From Acidobacteriaceae bacterium (GTDB lineage: Bacteria; Acidobacteriota; Terriglobia; Terriglobales; SbA1), in contig JAFAGX010000313.1 in assembly GCA_019237515.1 (NCBI GenBank), forward strand, positions 1 through 5,593: 5,593 nucleotides of DNA, read 5' to 3'. Below are positions 1 to 5,593 of the stretch, piece after piece. The position numbers and the translations under genes are program-made. Under the pieces are notes generated by a model, which saw nothing but the letters and a program-made list of their open reading frames with translations, had not been told where the DNA came from and ran no database searches. Every line of letters begins with the position of its first letter. The first letter of the stretch is position 1.

Positions 1-1305
1 CCCGATCTGGATGGGTTTGCCTTGTGCGTTATGTACCAGCCATTCCGGATGCTTCTGATAAACCCACGCTCTCTGCGAAACGCGGAAGGGCGCTGTCCAA
101 ATCGCAAACTTCAAGCCCAGCTCACAAACGTGGTGTCCGAACGCCCGCATACCATCCGGAAACAGCACCGCATTCGCGGTCGTGTATTCGCCGTCCGAAT
201 ACGAATAGCCGTCGTCAATATGAAAGTAATCGAAACCTAAGTCTCTGAGATTTTCCGATAGCCACTGGGCGTTGGTAAGAGCAGTTGCTTGCGAAATGCC
301 GAAGTAATAGGCAGTCCAACTCCACCAGCCCCACGGTGCTTCACGCGGAATGCGCGGCTTGTAAAGCTCCCGGATCGCCTCTCCATATTTTTCCAGCTGC
401 GCGTGATAATCCTGGCTGACCGAGAATGCCAGCCTTTCCGAAGACATCTGAGCTCCCGCTGCAACCGGCAGGCTCAATTCAATCTGATCGGAAGCAGGAT
501 CATCCCGCAACGATTCTTTCTTCACGATTTCGGTTGTGCCGGTCGAATCGACAGTGTAGTTCGCGACCCGAACGCCTTTCGATCCGTCGGCTGTGTGCAG
601 TTTCATGATCGTTAGCCAACGATCCGACGTGAGTGCGGCCAACAGCAAGCTGAACTTATTCTGTTGGTTGTAAATCAATTGGCTGCCTACGGCTAGATGC
701 TCACTGCCCGGCTGCTTCGCAATGTCGTCTTCACCGCTATAAGCTGGAGCTTTGCCGAGATCGTATATGTGCAGCGGCGGCCGGTCCTCGCTGTAACTGT
801 CCGAGAGCACACGCTCTGCGCTTTCCGGTGCTCCCAGATTCACGCGTGGCTCGCCGACCACATCGATCACGCGAATGTCTTGTACAGTCAATGACCCGCT
901 GCCGGTATTTACGATGACAACCTGCACACTGCCATACGGCTGTTGCTTATAAAGCTGCAGAACGTATTTAAGATCCGGCTTGCCTGCGAGCCCGGTGAAA
1001 GACACTTCAAGCTGGTTTCCCTCGCCCAGTGCATCGTGGAACGTCGAGCCCGATACCTGATGTTTTGGATAGTCAGTAGACCAAACCCACTGGTGATCGA
1101 CTTCCGCCCCCACGCGCGCCGCAAATACCGGATCTTTAAGGCCTGCACCACGCACTTCGAACGATCCGTCCGATGCGTGCACCGAGGCTGTTAACCACTG
1201 ATTTTGCAGTGGCCCGGGATTTTCACCGCGAGCAGACAAAGAGAAAACTGCAATGAGGGCGACTATCGCAGAGGAAATATAAGCATAAGAACGTGGTGTG
1301 CTCAT
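1..1305 (-). CDS. Exported GH36-like (clan GH-D) glycoside hydrolase, probable alpha-galactosidase; C-terminal part beyond window
   Basis: Open from ATG at 1305 to the left edge (435 codons, no stop), so the gene is cut by the window. Residues 1-27 look like a signal peptide: short n-region with R5, hydrophobic stretch about 10-24, cleavage probably near A25-G27. Residues about 35-310 are beta-rich, as in the N-terminal beta-sandwich domain of GH36 enzymes. The TIM barrel then begins with PWGWWSW (324-330), a substrate-pocket Asp pair in FDYFHIDDGY (358-367; D364/D365), FPDG (382-385), and LKFAIWTAPFRVS (W403-S410) followed by a KHPEWLV segment. The WTAPF-x-VS plus HPEW/DWV pattern is one I recall from Thermotoga GalA-type GH36 alpha-galactosidases. 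The catalytic nucleophile (an Asp in a K-x-D motif) and the acid/base should lie downstream, outside the window, so activity cannot be judged. The usual GDW after the Asp pair reads GEY (372-374). It is second in an operon with the amidohydrolase. Clan is fairly sure; substrate is inferred. Confidence 0.88.
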   Translation of the reverse strand, partial: MSTPRSYAYISSAIVALIAVFSLSARGENPGPLQNQWLTASVHASDGSFEVRGAGLKDPVFAARVGAEVDHQWVWSTDYPKHQVSGSTFHDALGEGNQLEVSFTGLAGKPDLKYVLQLYKQQPYGSVQVVIVNTGSGSLTVQDIRVIDVVGEPRVNLGAPESAERVLSDSYSEDRPPLHIYDLGKAPAYSGEDDIAKQPGSEHLAVGSQLIYNQQNKFSLLLAALTSDRWLTIMKLHTADGSKGVRVANYTVDSTGTTEIVKKESLRDDPASDQIELSLPVAAGAQMSSERLAFSVSQDYHAQLEKYGEAIRELYKPRIPREAPWGWWSWTAYYFGISQATALTNAQWLSENLRDLGFDYFHIDDGYSYSDGEYTTANAVLFPDGMRAFGHHVCELGLKFAIWTAPFRVSQRAWVYQKHPEWLVHNAQGKPIQIG

Positions 1306-1310
1306 CCGTG

Positions 1311-1316
1311 CCTCCC
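1311..1316 (-). promoter_or_regulatory. Shine-Dalgarno of the GH36-like gene
   Basis: Reads GGGAGG on the minus strand, 5 nt before the ATG at 1305. It lies in the 16-bp gap after the amidohydrolase stop codon (TGA, 1324-1322). It fixes the start and supports translation from a shared operon mRNA; there is no room for a separate promoter in the gap. Confidence 0.8.
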
Positions 1317-1321
1317 GAATA

Positions 1322-2428
1322 TCACAATCCCGGAATCCAATGAACCGCATCATCATGAAAAATCTTTTTCAAAACTGGTTGAGGCAGACTCAGCCCGTGA
1401 ACTGTTCTCCCTCCAGACTGAAAAGTCTCGTTGGTCGCCAAAAACTTCCAATCACGCGCATACGTGGATTTCCATTCTTTCAATGTTTCCCGGATATCGG
1501 CCGAAGCAAGCAAGTCAAGATCGGTGCCATACAGGACGCGGTCCTGGTATTTAATCAGAAACGCGCGAACTTTCTCCGGTGGCGCCATCATGAGGTATTC
1601 CATCCGCGCAGCCATATCGACTGCAAAGTTGGGATAGCGGTCAAAATGGGCTGCAATGTTGTCCAGACTCTTTTCCATGCTCCCCAAATGCACTCCCACC
1701 ATGCGGAGTTGCGGATTTTCCGCCAGCACGTGGTCCCGCGCATCCAGGATCTCCTGTTTCAACGGAAATCCTGGCTTGTTATACAGAAACCATTGCGGAT
1801 TTTCCTGATAGTACGACCATGAAGGGTCTGAAGGATCGGGCGGTCCCCAGGCGACATCAGGTTCGGCCTGATGTGACATCAGCGTTTTCCCGTGCTGGGC
1901 AATGTCCTTATAAATTGGTGCGAACTTCGGATCGTCGGCCATGATGAACTTGCCATCGGCATTCTTGATTTCCATGCCAATGTTTTTCCAGATCTTCACG
2001 GCAATAGCGCCATCAGCAAAGTCTCGATTAATCTGCTTGATGCTGTTCGCAGTGAATGAAGGATCGCTGAATTTATAAGGATCAAACGTCGTGCAGAACG
2101 CAACATGGCCATGGCTCGAATGCATCAACGCCAATGCATCTTTGATTTGTGGCTCAAGCTCTTTGCGATACGGCAAAGTGTCATCCATGACCAGGATGTT
2201 TATCAATTTAAGGTTCAGGCGCTCAAGCATTGCCTGAAACGCCGGATCTGTCTTGAAAACGTGGACGTGAACATCGATGGGGTGCATGGCTGCGAATGCC
2301 TGCAGTGCCTGCTCTTCACTGGTCGGCTTCTCCGCCTGGGAGTGGGCTTTTGTCGGCCTTAGGAAGGCGCCCGCGACAATCAGCAGGCTCATCGCGGAGA
2401 GGATCGCGACAATAAGACGACGTTTCAT
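1322..2428 (-). CDS. Exported amidohydrolase-superfamily (amidohydrolase_2-like) TIM-barrel metal hydrolase
   Basis: Complete 368-residue protein. The N-terminus has K2-R3-R4, a hydrophobic core (about 5-22) and a likely cleavage site near A28-S30, so it is predicted to be exported. The mature part fits an amidohydrolase_2 (PF04909-type) barrel: HxH at the end of strand 1 (D52-V-H54-V-H56), a basic residue in AVKIWKNIG (K145), SHQAEPD (H186), VGVHLGS (H247) and the C-terminal YGTD (D303). H54/H56, one or both of H186 and H247, and D303 are the candidate metal-site residues, so nothing essential appears missing. The C-terminus (KKIFHDDAVHWIPG) resembles the usual closing helix, arguing against truncation. 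The family includes decarboxylases, lactonases and amide or ester hydrolases, mostly cytoplasmic; the substrate here cannot be read from sequence. It is the first gene of the operon with the downstream GH36-like enzyme, suggesting work on the same glycoside or its aglycone. Start chosen by the SD at 2434-2439 and the signal peptide. Confidence 0.9.
   Translation of the reverse strand: MKRRLIVAILSAMSLLIVAGAFLRPTKAHSQAEKPTSEEQALQAFAAMHPIDVHVHVFKTDPAFQAMLERLNLKLINILVMDDTLPYRKELEPQIKDALALMHSSHGHVAFCTTFDPYKFSDPSFTANSIKQINRDFADGAIAVKIWKNIGMEIKNADGKFIMADDPKFAPIYKDIAQHGKTLMSHQAEPDVAWGPPDPSDPSWSYYQENPQWFLYNKPGFPLKQEILDARDHVLAENPQLRMVGVHLGSMEKSLDNIAAHFDRYPNFAVDMAARMEYLMMAPPEKVRAFLIKYQDRVLYGTDLDLLASADIRETLKEWKSTYARDWKFLATNETFQSGGRTVHGLSLPQPVLKKIFHDDAVHWIPGL
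1854..1882. repeat. Overlapping inverted repeats inside the amidohydrolase gene
   Basis: Plus strand carries ACATCAGG (1854-1861), a 5-nt spacer, its exact complement CCTGATGT (1867-1874), one base, then ACATCAG again (1876-1882). The middle arm can therefore pair perfectly with either neighbour: an 8-bp stem with a 5-nt loop, or a 7-bp inverted repeat about one central base. The stretch encodes the segment around H186 (LMSHQAEPDV), so coding constraint may explain it. Confidence 0.7.
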
Positions 2429-2433
2429 CTCAA

Positions 2434-2439
2434 CTCCTT
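2434..2439 (-). promoter_or_regulatory. Shine-Dalgarno of the amidohydrolase gene
   Basis: Reads AAGGAG on the minus strand with 5 nt to the ATG at 2428. This is good spacing and supports that start. I could not identify a convincing -35/-10 pair for this operon in the 2429-2592 gap; TAGATT on the minus strand near 2465-2470 is a weak -10 candidate without a matching -35. Confidence 0.75.
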
Positions 2440-2512
2440 GAGGGAACCCGGCGAAAATGTTGAAAATCTATCACCGCAAGGATCTCTGGACTCGAATCGC
2501 CGAAGTTTTTGC

Positions 2513-2542
2513 TTGACACTGGCTACGCTCGAAAGCAATAGT
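2513..2542 (+). promoter_or_regulatory. Candidate sigma-70 type promoter for the receptor gene
   Basis: A perfect -35 hexamer TTGACA (2513-2518) is followed after 18 bp by AATAGT (2537-2542), which matches 4 of 6 positions of TATAAT. Transcription would start near 2549-2550, giving a 5' UTR of roughly 43 nt that consists almost entirely of the inverted repeat described at 2555-2596. The -35 is strong, the -10 is weak, and whether the promoter is active is inferred only. Confidence 0.5.
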
Positions 2543-2554
2543 TATGAACCGTAA

Positions 2555-2596
2555 GCATACGAAATATAACTGCGAAAGTCTACGGAGGTCGTATGC
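2555..2596 (+). promoter_or_regulatory. Perfect 8-bp inverted repeat spanning the receptor leader, SD and start codon
   Basis: GCATACGA (2555-2562) is the exact reverse complement of TCGTATGC (2589-2596), with 26 nt between. The 3' arm includes the ATG (2593-2595), and the Shine-Dalgarno GGAGG (2584-2588) sits at the 3' edge of the loop directly against the stem. In RNA this would place the start codon in a stem; in DNA it could be a split operator. Function is inferred. Confidence 0.5.
2584..2588 (+). promoter_or_regulatory. Shine-Dalgarno of the receptor gene
   Basis: GGAGG lies 4 nt before the ATG at 2593, which is slightly close. An in-frame stop (TGA, 2545-2547) lies upstream and no other ATG falls between, so this SD and ATG define the start. 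It abuts the 3' arm of the inverted repeat. Confidence 0.8.
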
Positions 2597-5593
2597 GGCA
2601 TCCGGGCAAGAGCGGTTCCAGCGTTCCTTTTCTGATTACCCTCGCGGTCACTTTCATCCTTGCAAACCCTATTGCTCTGCTTGGCCAAGCCAGTTATCAG
2701 GCCCAGGTTCGCGGCAATGTGACGGATGCGACCGGGGCCGCAATCCCGGGCGCCACGGTAATCATCACCGAAACTGGAACCAATGTTTCCCACACAGCGA
2801 AAACCGACCGAAGCGGCGCCTATATTCTGCGCGCTCTTCGCCCCTCGGCATACAGCATCCACGCTGAGGCTCCCGGATTCGCCATGATCGAGCAGCGAGG
2901 TGTCGTTCTCGCGGTCGATCAGGAAACCAGTCTCAATTTCACCTTGCGCCCCGCAGGCACTACCACCACAGTTGAGGTCCGGGAAGCCGCCCCGCTGCTC
3001 GATACCGGCAGTTCGTCGCTGGGAACAGAGATTACCAACGAATACGTGAAAGAGATCCCTTTGCTGAACCGCAGTTTCTTCGGTTTGGTCTTCCTGAACG
3101 CTGGCGTGAGCGAAACCACGGGATCTGGAACAGCCGATAACTATCCTACCGGCACGAACTTCGTCTCCAACGGCCAGCGTAACGCCACCGCAGAGGTTCG
3201 TTTGGACGGAGCGTTGCTGAGCGCGCCGGAAGAAGGCGAGGGCGGCAACACCAACATCTACTATGAACCTTCCGTCGAAGCGGTACAGGAGTTCAAGGTT
3301 CAGAATAATAGTTTCTCGGCAGAATTCGGAAACAATGGCGGCACTGTCGTCAATATGGCGTTAAAGAGTGGCACCAACGCGCTCCATGGCAGCGGCTGGT
3401 GGTTCGGACAACGCGGTATTTTCGACGCGAATGATTTCTTCAGCAATCAGGCCGGCCTCCCGCGGCCCGACCATTCCCGCAATCAGTATGGCGTCTCCCT
3501 GGGTGGACCGGTCCGCAAGAACAAAACATTTTTTTTTGTCGATATCGAACGCGTGCTCGAAACCGATCCCGTTAACATTGTCGCTACGGTGCCCACACCC
3601 GCTGAACGGCAGGGCGATTTTTCTCAGTCTCTCATTACTGATCCTTATTCGGGCAACATAGTTCCCAATACCATCTTTAACCCTTATCAGACGCCGGGTA
3701 ACAGGGTTCAACTCCTGCAAACGCGGCCACAGTTTCCCGCAAACAAAATCGGGCAGCAATGGTGGGATCCGATCGGCGAAAAACTTCTCAACCTTTACCC
3801 CTTGCCCAACCAGCCGGGAAATCCCGATGGCACGAACAATTTTCGCGACAACACAAATTCGTCTAACAGAGGGCTCCAGTTCGACGTCAAACTCGATGAG
3901 CAACTCTCAAACGCTACCCATCTTGCCGGTCGCTATAGTCATGCCCATTCGTCAACCGTCGTCCCCACCGTCTTTGGAGATCAGGAATTCAGCGATGGCA
4001 ACAGTAACCTCGTGGGCGTGGACAATGGCAGCGTGCAATACGACTGGAATCTGCGCCCCACCTTGCTTCTTACCAGCCGTTTTTCGATCGATCGTGTCAA
4101 TGCCCCTGCGTTTACGAATTACCCCAGCGCATCATCGGTCGGCTTCCCCAGTTTGCTCGACAGCGCGAATCCCGGGATTTCACGCATGCCCGCGATTCTG
4201 GTCGATTCTCCTTGGACCTCCATTTATGACCAATGCTGCATCGACACCAAATTCAACCACACGCAATACGACTATTCCGCAGCCTTGGTGTGGAGCAAGG
4301 GAAAGCACAACATTAAGTTCGGAGGAGACCAACGGCTCTTTTACAACAATTTTCAGGAACCGAACTATCCCTCCGGGTATTTCCATTTTGCACAATCCGT
4401 AACCCAGCAGAATGTCGGTGAAGCGGATGAGGCCAGTTCAGTGGAAGGCAATCCATTCGCTGACATTTTAATTGGACTTGGAGATTACGGCGGGATTGAG
4501 GTTGATCCCATGGTCTTCAACAAATCCAAGGAAACTGCTTTCTACGCTCAGGATGACTGGCGGCTGACGCCTAGGCTGACAATCAATTTTGGGCTGCGTT
4601 ATGAATGGAGTACGCCATATTCCGAGCGCGATAACCGCATTCAGTTCAGCGATTTCAATGGAGACAGCGGAATTACCGTGCCCGGCCTTCCCTTAATCTC
4701 GGGTCCGTTGAAGGGGACCACAATTTTTGCCGGTCCGGGCAACCGCAATATCCCGGTGGATCGCAACAATTTGGCGCCTCGTTTGGGATTCGCTTATCAG
4801 CTCAATTCCAATACTGTGCTTCGTGGTGGTGCCGGCGTCTATTACGGCATGAATGTGGCCACCAACTATCAGTACGCAGGAACGGCTTTCAGAAAAGACG
4901 AAAGTATCTTTTTCACCCAGGACAATTTCGCAACCCAATACGCGACTTTGGAGAATCCTTTTCCAGCAGGTCTGCTGCCGCCGCAGGGTAGAAAATATGG
5001 AGCGCTCGCCGAATGGGGATTGCAGAACCAGAATGACTTGGGAACCACGCAGGGGCAAAACGCGGACATTTATCAGTGGAGTTTCGGTATCCAACGGTTG
5101 CTTCCCGGCCAGCTGGTTGTTTCCGCCGATTACTCAGCTAACCACAGTACACATCTCCCTTGGGGCGGCTCGGGCGGTTTGAGTGGCGTAACTACCAGGG
5201 ACCGAAACTTCATATCCTCGGCCATCCGCCAGAAATACAACACCCAGGATCTCTACAACCAGCTGCACAATCCGGTGAACAATCCCTTTCAGCCGCTGTT
5301 TGCTGGTCCTAACGCGATTTTCAATGAGCCTGACTCGCAGTATGTCAACGTACAAATTCCGCTGATCAACTTACTGCGGCCGTATCCTCAATTTGATGGG
5401 CCTTTCGAGGGGTTGCCATTGCTCGAAGCCGAGTCCTTTTACAACGCACTGCAGGTCCGCTTCCAGAAGCGTGCCGCCCACTACATCAGTTTCGAAGGCG
5501 GTTATACCTTTGCGAAATCCACTGACGATTCATCAGCCGGACGCAATGCCTGGATCGGCGGTCTAACTTTTGACAATCCTCAGGAACTCGATA
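2593..5593 (+). CDS. Oar-like TonB-dependent outer-membrane receptor with N-terminal carboxypeptidase-regulatory-like domain; 3' end beyond window
   Basis: Open from ATG 2593 to the right edge, with 1000 complete codons visible. Residues 1-33 form a signal peptide (hydrophobic 11-30, cleavage near GQA-SY). Residues about 36-119 are a carboxypeptidase-regulatory-like beta-sandwich (VRGNVTDATGAAIPGATV ... GAYILRALRPSAYSIHAEAPGF). A plug-like region (about 140-260) follows, with SVEAVQEFKVQ (227-237), AEFGNNGG and SGTNALHGS. The barrel then carries family hallmarks: NQYGVSLGGPV (297-307), KTFFF (311-315), FYAQDDWR (650-657) with INFGLRYEW (664-672), NLAPRLGFAY (726-735) and FQKR (957-960). These match the long Oar/TonB-receptor proteins typical of Acidobacteriota; by family length I infer some 150-200 residues are missing. 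It would move a large ligand across the outer membrane using TonB/ExbBD, which are not in the window. Its divergent position from an exported glycosidase suggests a glycan or glycoside ligand. A Cys pair (C548-C549) and a T9 tract are noted separately. Confidence 0.93.
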   Translation, partial: MRHPGKSGSSVPFLITLAVTFILANPIALLGQASYQAQVRGNVTDATGAAIPGATVIITETGTNVSHTAKTDRSGAYILRALRPSAYSIHAEAPGFAMIEQRGVVLAVDQETSLNFTLRPAGTTTTVEVREAAPLLDTGSSSLGTEITNEYVKEIPLLNRSFFGLVFLNAGVSETTGSGTADNYPTGTNFVSNGQRNATAEVRLDGALLSAPEEGEGGNTNIYYEPSVEAVQEFKVQNNSFSAEFGNNGGTVVNMALKSGTNALHGSGWWFGQRGIFDANDFFSNQAGLPRPDHSRNQYGVSLGGPVRKNKTFFFVDIERVLETDPVNIVATVPTPAERQGDFSQSLITDPYSGNIVPNTIFNPYQTPGNRVQLLQTRPQFPANKIGQQWWDPIGEKLLNLYPLPNQPGNPDGTNNFRDNTNSSNRGLQFDVKLDEQLSNATHLAGRYSHAHSSTVVPTVFGDQEFSDGNSNLVGVDNGSVQYDWNLRPTLLLTSRFSIDRVNAPAFTNYPSASSVGFPSLLDSANPGISRMPAILVDSPWTSIYDQCCIDTKFNHTQYDYSAALVWSKGKHNIKFGGDQRLFYNNFQEPNYPSGYFHFAQSVTQQNVGEADEASSVEGNPFADILIGLGDYGGIEVDPMVFNKSKETAFYAQDDWRLTPRLTINFGLRYEWSTPYSERDNRIQFSDFNGDSGITVPGLPLISGPLKGTTIFAGPGNRNIPVDRNNLAPRLGFAYQLNSNTVLRGGAGVYYGMNVATNYQYAGTAFRKDESIFFTQDNFATQYATLENPFPAGLLPPQGRKYGALAEWGLQNQNDLGTTQGQNADIYQWSFGIQRLLPGQLVVSADYSANHSTHLPWGGSGGLSGVTTRDRNFISSAIRQKYNTQDLYNQLHNPVNNPFQPLFAGPNAIFNEPDSQYVNVQIPLINLLRPYPQFDGPFEGLPLLEAESFYNALQVRFQKRAAHYISFEGGYTFAKSTDDSSAGRNAWIGGLTFDNPQELD
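3529..3537 (+). repeat. Nine-T homopolymer within the receptor gene
   Basis: Nine consecutive T bases encode F313-F315 in the family motif KTFFF. The reading frame is intact on both sides. All three Phe use TTT although TTC is common elsewhere in the gene, so the tract is longer than the protein motif requires. Confidence 0.85.

Noticed and set aside
289..615. 108-codon plus-strand open frame opposite the glycosidase
   Set aside because: Antisense to the GH36-like gene, whose motifs (WGWWSW, IDDGY) fall within or beside it; no independent support.
1298..1822. 174-codon plus-strand open frame opposite the amidohydrolase
   Set aside because: Antisense to the complete amidohydrolase gene, with no recognisable domain.
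2453..2467. Short direct repeat GAAAAT-GTT-GAAAAT upstream of the amidohydrolase
   Set aside because: Too short and AT-biased to call a regulator site without conservation data.
2449..2502. 6-bp inverted repeat CGGCGA / TCGCCG in the intergenic gap
   Set aside because: Only 6 bp with a 42-nt spacer; within chance expectation.
2544..2867. 107-codon plus-strand frame starting upstream of the receptor ATG
   Set aside because: Starts at an ATG without a Shine-Dalgarno and overlaps the signal peptide and first domain of the receptor in a different frame. It was considered as a leader peptide, but the translation shows no signal or attenuator-like features.
3449..3458. 10-bp perfect palindrome AGGCCGGCCT in the receptor gene
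   Set aside because: Short GC-rich palindrome inside a coding region; expected by chance and with no context suggesting a site.
3361..3903. 180-codon open frame on the minus strand opposite the receptor gene
   Set aside because: It lies wholly antisense to a strongly supported family-matching coding region, shows no recognisable domain, and is explained by codon composition of the receptor gene.
3827..4402. 191-codon plus-strand open frame in another frame inside the receptor gene
   Set aside because: Low-complexity, Ser/Thr/Pro-rich translation typical of an out-of-frame shadow; the receptor frame across it is continuous and carries the family motifs.

Overview
The window looks like a chromosomal carbohydrate- or nutrient-utilisation locus from an Acidobacteriota-type soil bacterium (Terriglobia, 'Solibacter' or 'Koribacter'-like). 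This assignment is an inference. It rests on a very long TonB-dependent receptor-like protein with an N-terminal carboxypeptidase-regulatory-like domain (Oar-like), a class greatly expanded in that phylum, and on moderate GC content with exported enzymes next to the receptor. No rRNA, tRNA, CRISPR, mobile element or phage gene is visible.

Layout: two genes point left and one points right from a shared 164-bp intergenic region (2429-2592). On the minus strand, a complete exported amidohydrolase (2428-1322) is followed after only 16 bp by an exported glycoside hydrolase of the GH36 / clan GH-D type (alpha-galactosidase-like). That gene starts at 1305 and runs off the left edge. The tight spacing and the Shine-Dalgarno in the gap make this a two-gene (or longer) operon. 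On the plus strand, the Oar-like outer-membrane receptor starts at 2593 and stays open to the right edge, with 1000 codons visible. Both edge genes are cut by the window, not broken. The three genes account for about 97% of the window.

How the genes may work together (inference): the glycoside hydrolase and amidohydrolase would act in the periplasm or on the surface on a galactoside-containing or similar glycan or glycoside. The receptor would bring the substrate or its fragments across the outer membrane. This resembles a minimal polysaccharide-utilisation locus built on an Oar-like receptor rather than a SusC/D pair.

The most notable non-coding signal is in the receptor leader. A perfect TTGACA -35 box is followed by a perfect 8-bp inverted repeat. 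Its loop carries the Shine-Dalgarno and its 3' arm contains the ATG, so it would fold almost the whole predicted 5' UTR into a hairpin over the start codon. A second curiosity is a cluster of three alternating arms (ACATCAG/CTGATGT) inside the amidohydrolase gene. I did not find a clearly new multi-gene system; the findings are moderate leads.
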